From an uncultured Hyphomicrobiales bacterium (GTDB lineage: Bacteria > Pseudomonadota > Alphaproteobacteria > Rhizobiales > Beijerinckiaceae), in contig CAIWVR010000102.1 in NCBI GenBank assembly GCA_903916165.1, positions 1 through 7,518 on the forward strand: a stretch of DNA of 7,518 bases, read 5' to 3'. The position numbers were made by a program, and so were the translations under genes. Position 1 is the first letter of the stretch; each line of letters opens with the position of its first letter. Below are positions 1-7,518 of this stretch, one piece after another. The notes under the pieces were generated by a model. The model searched no databases and was not told the DNA's origin. It was given only the letters and a program-made list of their open reading frames with translations.

Positions 1-392
1 GTGAATTCGACGCGCGCATATTGATGGGCTTCATTGGCGAACAGGCTGGCGTCGAAATAGGCCCAGAACCAGGCCACGAAGAACATCACTTCCGAAGCGA
101 TGAACAAGATCATGCCGTAGCGATGGCTGATCTGCACGACGCGCGTGTGGTAGCCCTCATGTTCGGCTTCCTTGACGACGTCCGACCACCAGGCGGCCAT
201 GACGTAAAGAATGCCGAGGAAACCCGCGCCGAACACATAGGCACCGGCCTTGAGGCCGAAGACGGGCATGCCCTTCATCCACATGATCGCGCCAACGGCG
301 GTCAAAAAGGCAGAAATAGAACCGATCAACGGCCACGGGCTCGGATCGACGAGGTGGTAATCGTGGTTCGGTTTGCTATGGGCGTCGGCCAT
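1..392 (-). CDS. coxC: Cytochrome c oxidase subunit III, N-terminal part (cut by window edge)
   Basis: This is the start of subunit III of the aa3-type cytochrome c oxidase, an integral membrane subunit that supports stable proton pumping by subunit I. The 130 codons in the window begin MADAHSKPNHDYHLVDPSPW, a typical CoxC opening, followed by hydrophobic segments at about residues 20-39, 46-67 and 92-112. The family signature SEVMFFVAWFWAYF lies at residues 100-113 and includes the conserved membrane glutamate (E101). The motif GYHTRVVQ precedes it. The ATG at 392 has a good ribosome binding site, AAGGAAG, five bases upstream (398-404). It is the last visible gene of the cox cluster, 141 bases after ctaG. 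The C-terminal half lies outside the window, so nothing can be said about its end or the next gene. Confidence 0.97.
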   Translation of the reverse strand, partial: MADAHSKPNHDYHLVDPSPWPLIGSISAFLTAVGAIMWMKGMPVFGLKAGAYVFGAGFLGILYVMAAWWSDVVKEAEHEGYHTRVVQISHRYGMILFIASEVMFFVAWFWAYFDASLFANEAHQYARVEF

Positions 393-533
393 GACAGCTT
401 CCTTTGACGTCTTCTATCTTCGGCCTTGGCGGCCACCTTGTTCGTCCTCCGCGGCGCGCGCCTGTGCGTCCCGAAGTCCTGTTATCCGCCCTTTGCCCTG
501 TTCAGCTTCAGGGGTCAAGGCGGTCGTGCAGCC
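393..533 (-). other. ctaG-coxC intergenic spacer
   Basis: This 141-base spacer is the longest gap in the cluster apart from the one between coxA and ctaB. It contains the coxC ribosome binding site at its downstream end. I see no ORF with a start signal, no clear promoter and no strong terminator hairpin. Its length leaves room for a secondary promoter or an mRNA processing site for coxC, but nothing in the sequence demonstrates one. Confidence 0.5.
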
Positions 534-1121
534 TCAAAGCGCCGGTTTCCCCTTGGTCGAGGCGACCGGCGTCTTGGCGGCGTAGAATGTGTAGGACAGT
601 GTGATGCTGTCCTGCGTCTTCATGATCTCGTCGGTCTCGACCGCGGGGTCGATGTAGAACACGACCGGCATGTCCATGGTCTCGCCCGGCCCCAGTGTCT
701 GCTCGGAGAAGCAGAAGCAGGCGATCTTGTTGAAGAACATCCCCGAACGCTCCGGGGCAACATTGTAGGTTGCAAGGCCCACAGTGGTGCGGCTGGAGCG
801 ATTCTTGACCTTGTAGAAGACCGTTGCCGTCTCGCCGGTGCGCAGCCTGATGCTGTCCTGCTCCGGTTCGAAGGTCCAGGGCAGGTCGGAGGCGATGTTG
901 GCGTCGAAGTGGATGGTCATCACCTTCTGGCCGCGCGTCGCCGATTCGGTCGTGGCAATCTGCGGGACTCCGCCAAAGCCTGTGGCGCGGCAGAACGCCT
1001 GGTAGAGCGGCACGGCCGCATAGGCCATGCCGATCATCCCCACAACCATGCCCAGCACGGTCAGCGCGACGCGGCGGTGCCGGCTCTGCAGATCGGGACC
1101 GGGGGAGGGAACAGGCATCAC
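534..1121 (-). CDS. ctaG: Cytochrome c oxidase assembly protein CtaG (Cox11 family)
   Basis: CtaG/Cox11 is a membrane-anchored periplasmic copper chaperone that supplies CuB to subunit I of cytochrome c oxidase. The 195-residue protein has a short cytoplasmic N-terminus, one membrane anchor (about residues 18-38, ending VPLYQAFC with the conserved Cys44) and a periplasmic beta-rich domain. The copper-binding signature CFCF (C135, C137) sits in the family block NKIACFCFSEQTLGPGE, followed by MDMPVVFYIDP. Length is normal for the family. The reading frame can start at GTG 1121, which overlaps the last base of the preceding stop codon, or at the next codon, ATG 1118. AGAGG at 1130-1134 is 8 bases from the GTG and 11 from the ATG, so the GTG is kept here, though the choice is open. 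The overlap implies translational coupling to the small upstream gene. Confidence 0.96.
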   Translation of the reverse strand: MMPVPSPGPDLQSRHRRVALTVLGMVVGMIGMAYAAVPLYQAFCRATGFGGVPQIATTESATRGQKVMTIHFDANIASDLPWTFEPEQDSIRLRTGETATVFYKVKNRSSRTTVGLATYNVAPERSGMFFNKIACFCFSEQTLGPGETMDMPVVFYIDPAVETDEIMKTQDSITLSYTFYAAKTPVASTKGKPAL

Positions 1122-1297
1122 TACATGGGCCTCTGCATCACTGTGGAGCCGAGCCGGACGATGGTCACGGCCCAGAAGAGGATGGCCAGCAGGCCAACGG
1201 ACCAGCCGATGGCCATGTTGCGCTGGCGTCGCGCCTTCAGCTGCGCGGGGGTGAGGCGAATGCCATCCTGAACGGGAGCCTTGTCAGTCATTGTCAT
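1121..1297 (-). CDS. coxF: Small single-pass membrane protein, CoxF-like
   Basis: A short gene of 58 codons sits between ctaB and ctaG, reading MTMTDKAPVQDGIRLTPAQL at its start. A basic stretch (KARRQR, about residues 22-27) precedes a single membrane segment (about 30-46), and the protein ends VRLGSTVMQRPM. Small basic proteins with one membrane span at this position in alphaproteobacterial cox operons are annotated CoxF. They are presumed to take part in oxidase assembly, but their role is poorly defined. The assignment rests on position, size and this layout rather than on a catalytic motif. Two start codons are possible, ATG 1297 and ATG 1291, lying 4 or 10 bases after the ctaB stop, and no strong ribosome binding site decides between them. 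Its stop codon shares one base with the possible GTG start of ctaG. Confidence 0.82.
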   Translation of the reverse strand: MTMTDKAPVQDGIRLTPAQLKARRQRNMAIGWSVGLLAILFWAVTIVRLGSTVMQRPM

Positions 1298-1301
1298 GAT
1301 C

Positions 1302-2234
1302 TCACGCCGTCATGTTCAGGAGAATGGCGACCGTGTTTTCGATCACGATCACGCCAAACAGCAGGAACAGGTAAAGGATCGAAGTGCCAAACAGCATCTT
1401 GCAGGCCTTGTCGGCGACGGCGGGATCCGTCGCGCGCCAGACGTTGATCGCGAGATAGATCATAAAGGCACCCGACAGCGCAGCGATGGCACCATAGATC
1501 GGCGAGGCCTGCCCGAGGATGTAGGGCAGCACGCCGGTCGGTGCCATGACAAGCGAATAGAGCAGGATTTCCAGCCGCGTATGCTTCTCGCCCTTGACGT
1601 TGGGCATCATGGGAATGCCGGCGCGGCCATAGTCCTCGGCCTTGCCGATCGCCAGCGCCCAGAAATGCGGCGGCGTCCAGATGAAGATGATGGCAAACAG
1701 CACGAGGCTGGCAAGGCTGATCGAACCCGTCACGGCCGCGCAGGCGACGACCGGGGGCAGTGCACCGGCCGCGCCGCCGATGACAATATTCTGTGGCGTC
1801 CAGCGCTTGAGCCACATTGTGTAGATGACGGCATAGAAGAAAATCGTGAAGGCGAGCAGGCCGGCCGCAAGCCAGTTCGACACGAGGCCGAGCGTCAGGA
1901 CGGAGAAGGCCGCAAGTGTCAGGCCGAAGCCGAGCGCCTCGCCGGGCGTCACGCGTCCCGATGGCACCGGGCGCAGCGCCGTGCGACCCATCACGGCGTC
2001 GATGTCGGCATCGTACCACATGTTCAGCGCGCCGGACGCGCCGGCACCCACTGCAATGCAGAGCAGCGAGATGAAACCGAGGAGCGGGTGGACATGGGTT
2101 GGCTCGATCAGCATGCCGGCGAGCGCGGTGAAGACCACGAGGGACATGACACGCGGTTTGAGGAGCGCGAAGAAATCCTTCGGGCTCGCCATGGAAATCC
2201 GCAGATCGTCGTCGTGTGCCGTGACCAGACTCAT
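1302..2234 (-). CDS. ctaB: Protoheme IX farnesyltransferase (heme O synthase)
   Basis: CtaB is a polytopic inner-membrane prenyltransferase of the UbiA family. It attaches a farnesyl group to protoheme to make heme O, the precursor of the heme A used by CoxA. The 310-residue product carries the prenyl-diphosphate binding motif NMWYDADID (N71, D75, D79) followed by [20 protein letters not shown]. It also has the second family block [15 protein letters not shown] (from D201) and the [11 protein letters not shown] motif near residue 186. Several hydrophobic helices are spread through the chain, as expected. ATG 2234 has a modest GAGAG six bases upstream. An internal ATG at 2192 (residue 15, [14 protein letters not shown]) would also give a complete family domain, so the first 14 residues are less certain. 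It is separated from coxA by a hairpin-rich gap but is closely packed with the genes that follow it. Confidence 0.97.
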   Translation of the reverse strand: MSLVTAHDDDLRISMASPKDFFALLKPRVMSLVVFTALAGMLIEPTHVHPLLGFISLLCIAVGAGASGALNMWYDADIDAVMGRTALRPVPSGRVTPGEALGFGLTLAAFSVLTLGLVSNWLAAGLLAFTIFFYAVIYTMWLKRWTPQNIVIGGAAGALPPVVACAAVTGSISLASLVLFAIIFIWTPPHFWALAIGKAEDYGRAGIPMMPNVKGEKHTRLEILLYSLVMAPTGVLPYILGQASPIYGAIAALSGAFMIYLAINVWRATDPAVADKACKMLFGTSILYLFLLFGVIVIENTVAILLNMTA

Positions 2235-2253
2235 GAACCACTCTCAGGTTTCA

Positions 2254-2303
2254 CCCTTCTTCGAGGGGAAGAAGGTGGCGCGCGTAGCGCGACGGATGAG
2301 GGG
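2254..2303 (-). repeat. Short interspersed palindromic repeat, copy 1
   Basis: Read on the minus strand, this 50-base unit starts CCCCTCATCCG, runs through a GC-rich hairpin (arms 2279-2283 and 2287-2291), continues GCCACCTTCTTCCCC and ends with a second hairpin. The second hairpin is a perfect 8-bp stem with arms CCTTCTTC (2255-2262) and GAAGAAGG (2268-2275). The layout matches the RIME-like palindromes scattered through Rhizobiales genomes, recognised from memory of the consensus. It lies about 20 bases upstream of the ctaB start, so it is in the mRNA leader of ctaB if coxA and ctaB are co-transcribed. Confidence 0.7.
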
Positions 2304-2330
2304 ATGCCGATTCAACCGGAGGGGTCGCAA

Positions 2331-2377
2331 CCCCTCGCCCGTCTCTTTCGGAGCCACCCTCTCCTCTTGGGAGAGGG
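2331..2377 (+). repeat. Short interspersed palindromic repeat, copy 2 (inverted relative to copy 1)
   Basis: This unit begins CCCCTCGCCCG, continues GGAGCCACCCTCTCC and closes with an 8-bp stem, CCCTCTCC (2357-2364) with GGAGAGGG (2370-2377). It has the same order of parts as copy 1 but lies in the opposite orientation 27 bases away. Together the two form a head-to-head composite palindrome within the coxA-ctaB gap. Divergence from copy 1 is concentrated in the central hairpin. Confidence 0.6.
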
Positions 2378-2395
2378 TCTTTGAAGCCCTCGTTG

Positions 2396-2415
2396 GAGCC
2401 GCGCGCACGCGGCTC
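2396..2415. repeat. 8-bp inverted repeat (stem-loop)
   Basis: GAGCCGCG (2396-2403) and CGCGGCTC (2408-2415) form a perfect 8-bp stem with a CGCA loop. It is one of four stable hairpins packed between coxA and ctaB. No U-tract follows it in the direction of transcription, so a simple intrinsic terminator is unlikely; it may protect the coxA mRNA 3' end or be part of a further repeat. Confidence 0.6.
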
Positions 2416-2424
2416 GAAGGAAGG

Positions 2425-2449
2425 CTCCGGCGGCGCGAGGCCGCCGGAG
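2425..2449 (-). terminator. GC-rich stem-loop just after coxA; possible terminator or mRNA stabiliser
   Basis: CTCCGGCGGC (2425-2434) and GCCGCCGGAG (2440-2449) form a perfect 10-bp stem with a 5-base loop. It begins 10 bases beyond the coxA stop codon in the direction of transcription. The downstream bases on the minus strand (CCTTCCTTC) are pyrimidine-rich but not a U-tract. It could be a partial terminator, or a 3' barrier that stabilises the coxB-coxA message. The stem is certain; the role is inference. Confidence 0.4.
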
Positions 2450-2459
2450 ATGGACCAGA

Positions 2460-5080
<2,621 letters not shown>

Positions 5081-5580
5081 GAACGTCGTCGCTCCTGCTG
5101 CGCCGTCCGGGGCATTCTTTTCAATCGCGTGGCGCCCCCCGACTTCGACGGCCCCGCGTGCGGCAGCCTGTTACCGGGGCTGACCGTGGTTGTTCCAAAC
5201 CACAAAGAGCGCGCAAGCGCAACAAGGGGGCGTGACCAAGGCTTGCGGCAAATGCGCGCTCGGATCCTCGCTCTGATGGGCCTTTGCAGGCAAAAACGTT
5301 CCCATGCCAACCGTTTCGGGTGATTTTGAGTCCTGCCGGGCCAGTGCATCAGCCGAGGTTTTTCCACCGGCCCAGGTCGGCAGCCATCCCTGAAGGAAGC
5401 GTTCGATGATTCTGTCCCGGCCCTGTATGACTTGACAGCGGCGGGCCATTTGTTACCCCAGCCATGCGCGTGACCACGCCCCGTGCAAAAGACGGGCATT
5501 GCCTTATTGGCTTCGATTTTGCCTGTTACCAACTTGGCTTTCCCCCCTGCGGGTTCGGGCGGGCATGAAATGGACGAGCG
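5081..5580. other. Divergent intergenic region between coxB and the ialB-like gene
   Basis: These 500 bases hold no ORF with a recognisable protein and a convincing ribosome binding site. Both divergent promoters should lie here, but I could not identify either with a proper -35/-10 pair. Visible structure includes three copies of TGTTACC on the plus strand (5169-5175, 5451-5457, 5524-5530), two of them preceded by CC. There is also a possible stem-loop at 5207-5261 (GAGCG with CGCTC, CGCAAG with CTTGCG), which would lie in the coxB leader RNA if transcription starts upstream of it. The rest shows nothing I can interpret. Confidence 0.5.
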
Positions 5581-6126
5581 ATGCAAGACCGATTGATGCG
5601 CTTGAGGGCCGACGTTTTTCAGGTGCAAAGCCTGCGCCGGGTGGCCATGGCCTTTGGCCTGTTGGCATGGGGAGCTTGCGTGGTGCCCGCTGCGGCGCAG
5701 GGCTTGGTGAAATCCAAGAGTGGCGACTGGGAGATGCGGTGTGAGACCCCGGCCGGAGCGTCACGCGAGCAATGCGCGCTGATCCAGTCGATCGCTGCCG
5801 AGGACAGGCCCAATGTCAGCCTCGTGGTGATCGTGCTGAAGACGGCGGACGGCAAGTCGCGCCTCCTGCGCGTGATCGCGCCGCTTGGCGTGCTGCTGCC
5901 TGCGGGCCTCGGCCTCAAGATTGACAATGTCGACGTCGGCCGCGCGCTGTTCGTGCGCTGCCTGCCAACTGGCTGCGTGGCGGAGGTGGTCATGGATGAC
6001 AAGCTCCTCAATCAGCTGAAAAGCGGATCCAATGCCACATTTATCGTGTTCAATACGCCGGAAGAGGGCATCGGCCTGCCTCTGGCGCTTGCAGGGTTTG
6101 GTCAGGGGTTCGAGAAGCTGCCGTAA
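5581..6126 (+). CDS. Invasion-associated locus B (IalB) family exported protein
   Basis: The 181-residue product belongs to the IalB family, secreted or periplasmic proteins widespread in Alphaproteobacteria and named after a Bartonella protein linked to erythrocyte invasion. In most species their function is unknown. A basic N-terminus and hydrophobic core (about residues 20-35) end in PAAAQG, a plausible signal peptidase I site near residue 40. The mature part shows the family pattern: SGDWEMRC (C54), EQCAL (C65), IAPLGVLLPAGLGLKIDN, then FVRCLPTGCVAEV (C127, C132), and a C-terminal IGLPLALAGFGQGF. The four cysteines suggest two disulfides. ATG 5581 has only a weak GGACGAG upstream; ATG 5596 (residue 6) is an alternative. 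A stop codon in frame at 5566 excludes longer forms. The lipoprotein gene follows after 27 bases, so the pair is probably one transcript. Confidence 0.9.
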   Translation: MQDRLMRLRADVFQVQSLRRVAMAFGLLAWGACVVPAAAQGLVKSKSGDWEMRCETPAGASREQCALIQSIAAEDRPNVSLVVIVLKTADGKSRLLRVIAPLGVLLPAGLGLKIDNVDVGRALFVRCLPTGCVAEVVMDDKLLNQLKSGSNATFIVFNTPEEGIGLPLALAGFGQGFEKLP

Positions 6127-6153
6127 GGCGCTCCATCGGGGGAAGACGCAATT

Positions 6154-6687
6154 ATGAACAGGATTCTTTTGACGGGTGCCTGTGCGCTGCTCCTCTCGGG
6201 CTGCAGCTCGGTCGGGTCCAGCATCGGCAATCTCATTGCCTTCAATTCGACGAAGGCACCCGAGCCGGTCGACATGACCCGGCGGGTCGAAAAGGTTGAT
6301 TGCCCATTGGTTGACGTGTTGGAAGGCGGCGGGCACATGCAGGTCGGCTCCGGCACGGGGCTGCGCCAGCAGTTCACGATCAGCGAGACCTCGCGCGAAT
6401 GTTCGGTGGTCAATGGTCAGATCATGATTCGTGTCGGCATTGCGGGCCGTGTCGTCTCCGGCCCTGCCGGCGGGCCGGGTTCCTTCACGCTTCCGATCCG
6501 CGTCGGCGTCCGTCGCGAGGACAACCAGCAGATCGTGACCTCGAAAGTCTTCTCCGCCACGGCCACCATCCCGGCTGGTGCGTCCAACTCGACCTTCGCC
6601 TTCGTATCCGAGCCCGTCAGCGTGCCCTACACGCGCGAGGAGGCCAACGAGGATTATATGATCGTCGTCGGCCTCGACAAGAAATAG
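6154..6687 (+). CDS. Lipoprotein of unknown function
   Basis: The 177-residue product begins with a lipoprotein signal peptide, MNRILLTGACALLLSGC, with lipobox LSGC and the lipidated cysteine at residue 17. This predicts attachment to the inner or outer membrane facing the periplasm. After a linker, the mature region contains VDCPLVDVLEGG (C50) and SRECSVVNG (C83), which could form a disulfide. Alternating polar and hydrophobic stretches such as GQIMIRVGIAGRVVSGPAGG and SFTLPIRVGVR suggest a beta-sandwich. Similar uncharacterised lipoproteins occur in Rhizobiales, but I assign no function. ATG 6154 has a strong ribosome binding site, GGGGGAAG at 6138-6145, eight bases upstream. It lies 27 bases after the IalB-family gene, suggesting co-expression of two envelope proteins. 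Composition resembles its neighbours, with no sign of recent transfer. Confidence 0.85.
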   Translation: MNRILLTGACALLLSGCSSVGSSIGNLIAFNSTKAPEPVDMTRRVEKVDCPLVDVLEGGGHMQVGSGTGLRQQFTISETSRECSVVNGQIMIRVGIAGRVVSGPAGGPGSFTLPIRVGVRREDNQQIVTSKVFSATATIPAGASNSTFAFVSEPVSVPYTREEANEDYMIVVGLDKK

Positions 6688-6716
6688 GGCTGCGCTCTCA
6701 CCAGCTGAATTTGAAA

Positions 6717-6761
6717 CCCCTCATCCGGCCGCTCCGCGGGTACCTTTTCCCTTTGGGAGAA
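6717..6761 (+). repeat. Degraded palindromic repeat, copy 3
   Basis: This stretch begins CCCCTCATCCGGCCGC, passes a short GC-rich hairpin and ends in TTTTCCC-TTT-GGGAGAA. It is the same layout as the two units in the coxA-ctaB gap and close to the Rhizobiales consensus at its 5' end. The terminal stem is weaker here, with one G-U pair. Confidence 0.6.
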
Positions 6762-6767
6762 TGTTTT
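6745..6767 (+). terminator. Possible weak intrinsic terminator after the lipoprotein gene
   Basis: The terminal hairpin of repeat copy 3 (arms 6745-6751 and 6755-6761, loop TTT) is followed directly by TGTTTT at 6762-6767. This resembles a short intrinsic terminator 58 bases after the lipoprotein stop codon. It would separate the envelope gene pair from the gcv leader. The stem has only seven pairs, one of them G-U. Confidence 0.35.
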
Positions 6768-6826
6768 GCGCGCCTTTCGGTCAACAAAACCGCACGGGAA
6801 AAGCTCGCCGCGCGCTCCTGTCACGG

Positions 6827-6856
6827 TTGACTCGCATCTCCAGACTCGGGCACGCT
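6827..6856 (+). promoter_or_regulatory. Candidate promoter for the gcv leader
   Basis: TTGACT at 6827-6832 is a good -35 element. With an 18-base spacer the -10 position would be CACGCT (6851-6856), which keeps only the A at position 2 and the T at position 6 of TATAAT. A start site near 6863 would fall just before the first paired bases of the riboswitch, which is what makes the candidate attractive. The poor -10 keeps confidence low. Confidence 0.3.
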
Positions 6857-6874
6857 TCGTGCGTCAGTCAAAGA

Positions 6875-6961
6875 CCCCACGCGGAAGAGACCGGTGCTCT
6901 TGTCACCGGCGCCGAAGGCGCAACCGCCCCGGAAACGCTCAGGCCCACGGACCGCGAGGGG
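6875..6961 (+). ncRNA. Glycine riboswitch aptamer 1
   Basis: The closing stem is CGCGG (6880-6884) with CCGCG (6952-6956), extended through a single A on each side by CCCC with GGGG. An internal hairpin has arms CCGGTG (6891-6896) and CACCGG (6904-6909). The conserved core lies at 6909-6924 and 6931-6952. Confidence 0.92.
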
Positions 6962-6967
6962 ATGACA

Positions 6968-7075
6968 CTCTGGAAAGCGAGACGTCGCGCCACTCAAGGC
7001 GTGCGGCTCCACCGAAGGGCGTAACCGCGTCTCCGCAAGGGGCTTGCGGGAAATCTCTCAGGGACACGGACAGAG
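6968..7075 (+). ncRNA. Glycine riboswitch aptamer 2
   Basis: The P1 stem is CTCTG (6968-6972) with CAGAG (7071-7075). The core CACCGAAGGGCGTAACC sits at 7010-7026 and TCTCAGGGACACGGACAG at 7055-7072. It is the aptamer adjoining the expression platform, so its P1 is the stem expected to switch. Confidence 0.93.
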
Positions 7076-7122
7076 GGGGCGCGCAGCACAGGTTTCGACC
7101 GGTGCTGAAGGTGCGCGCTCTG
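7071..7122 (+). promoter_or_regulatory. Riboswitch expression platform hairpin
   Basis: A long hairpin can form between aptamer 2 and gcvT. The apical part is AGCAC (7085-7089) with GTGCT (7102-7106), then GGT/ACC closing a UUCG tetraloop at 7094-7097. The lower part is GCGCGC (7079-7084) with GCGCGC (7113-7118). Its base can be extended by CAGAG (7071-7075) with CTCTG (7118-7122), if GCGCGC gives up its last pair. CAGAG is also the 3' strand of aptamer 2 P1, so the two foldings exclude each other. No U-tract follows, which argues for control of translation start or Rho access rather than intrinsic termination. Confidence 0.6.
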
Positions 7123-7136
7123 TTGTCCGGTGATCC

Positions 7137-7518
7137 ATGACGTCGACTGACCAGGTTTCCGATAGTCTTTTGACCACGCCTCTGAACGCGCTTCACCGCG
7201 CGGCTGGCGCGCGCATGGTGCCCTTCGCCGGTTACGACATGCCGGTGCATTATCCGTCCGGTATTCTGGCCGAACATCTGCACACGCGCGCGGCGGCCGG
7301 CTTGTTCGATGTGTCGCATATGGGGCAGGCCTTCCTGTCGGGCCCGAACGCGCGCGCACGCTTCGAATCGCTCGTGCCCGGCGATCTTCTCGCGCTGGGG
7401 CCAGACCGCATCCGCTACACGCAATTGCTTGATGCGCGCGGCGGCATTCTCGACGACCTCATGGTGACGCACTGGCCCGCCGGGTCCAATGGCGACGAGC
7501 GGCTGTTCCTCGTCGTGA
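7137..7518 (+). CDS. gcvT: Aminomethyltransferase, glycine cleavage T-protein, N-terminal part (cut by window edge)
   Basis: GcvT transfers the methylene carbon of glycine from the lipoyl arm of the H-protein to tetrahydrofolate, releasing ammonia; it is cytoplasmic. The 127 codons in the window match the family N-terminus: TPLNALHRAAGARMVPFAGYDMPVHYPSGI, then FDVSHMGQ, where the invariant aspartate-serine-histidine block lines the folate site, and later YTQLLDARGGILDDLMV. ATG 7137 is the only reasonable start because a stop codon is in frame at 7131. No strong ribosome binding site is present. The nearest candidate, GGTGA at 7129-7133, is only three bases from the ATG, which suits control by the upstream RNA. 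The tandem glycine riboswitch ends about 60 bases upstream. gcvH and gcvP would be expected next, outside the window. Confidence 0.97.
   Translation, partial: MTSTDQVSDSLLTTPLNALHRAAGARMVPFAGYDMPVHYPSGILAEHLHTRAAAGLFDVSHMGQAFLSGPNARARFESLVPGDLLALGPDRIRYTQLLDARGGILDDLMVTHWPAGSNGDERLFLVV

Larger units (their letters stand above)
6867..7075 (+). ncRNA. Tandem glycine riboswitch
   Basis: The leader of gcvT contains two successive glycine aptamers, the classic cooperative-looking arrangement that senses glycine and controls glycine cleavage genes. Both copies show the conserved core: CGCCGAAGGCGCAACC with GGAAACGCTCAGGCCCACGGACC in the first, and CACCGAAGGGCGTAACC with AAATCTCTCAGGGACACGG in the second. 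The leader and linker also pair: GUC 6867-6869 with GAC 6964-6966, and CCCC 6875-6878 with GGGG 6958-6961, separated by an A/G-rich internal loop. This resembles the leader-linker kink-turn known from tandem glycine riboswitches. Its position directly before gcvT fits the family exactly. Confidence 0.96.

Noticed and set aside
1281..2384. A 367-codon plus-strand open frame antisense to ctaB
   Set aside because: Low-complexity charged translation, antisense to a clear UbiA-family gene, with no supported start.
5290..5316. A sigma-54-like promoter on the minus strand (TGGCAT ... TTGCC) upstream of coxB
   Set aside because: The GG and GC elements are about 15 bases apart rather than the required 10.
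5432..5457. TTGACA at 5432-5437 as a -35 element for the IalB-family gene
   Set aside because: No acceptable -10 hexamer lies 16-18 bases downstream; the nearest A/T-rich hexamer is only 12 bases away.
5464..5568. A 34-codon plus-strand ORF just before the IalB-family gene
   Set aside because: It starts with ATG but has no ribosome binding site, and its composition gives no sign of a leader peptide or toxin.

Overview
The window looks like chromosome from an alphaproteobacterium, most likely of the order Hyphomicrobiales (Rhizobiales). The evidence is the gene order coxB-coxA-ctaB-coxF-ctaG-coxC, an invasion-associated locus B (IalB) type exported protein, GC-rich coding sequence, and short interspersed palindromes of a kind common in that order. 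The genus cannot be fixed from the sequence alone.

Bases 1-5080, minus strand: a cytochrome c oxidase (aa3-type, A-family heme-copper oxidase) structural and assembly cluster. In transcription order it runs coxB (subunit II, CuA site), coxA (subunit I, heme a / heme a3-CuB), a 225-bp gap full of hairpins, ctaB (heme O synthase), a small coxF-like membrane protein, ctaG (Cox11, CuB insertion), and coxC (subunit III, cut by the window edge). The subunits form the oxidase, CtaB makes the heme O precursor of heme A, and CtaG delivers copper to subunit I. The most notable point is that both acidic ligands of the non-redox Mg/Mn site at the subunit I/II interface look altered: His-Glu in place of His-Asp in CoxA, and Lys in place of Glu in the CuA loop of CoxB.

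Bases 5081-5580: a divergent intergenic region of about 500 bp with no convincing gene. It holds three copies of TGTTACC and one possible stem-loop.

Bases 5581-6687, plus strand: two closely spaced genes for envelope proteins, an IalB-family secreted protein with four cysteines and a lipoprotein of unknown function. A degraded palindromic repeat follows them and may act as a terminator.

Bases 6827-7518, plus strand: a tandem glycine riboswitch (two aptamers plus a leader-linker pairing), a hairpin expression platform that can compete for the P1 stem of aptamer 2, and the 5' part of gcvT, encoding the aminomethyltransferase (T-protein) of the glycine cleavage system. Glycine therefore very probably controls this gene, and any gcv genes after it, through the leader.

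Most of the window is known biology. No wholly new system is evident. The items most worth follow-up are the altered metal site in the oxidase, the hairpin cluster inside the cox operon, and the switch architecture upstream of gcvT.
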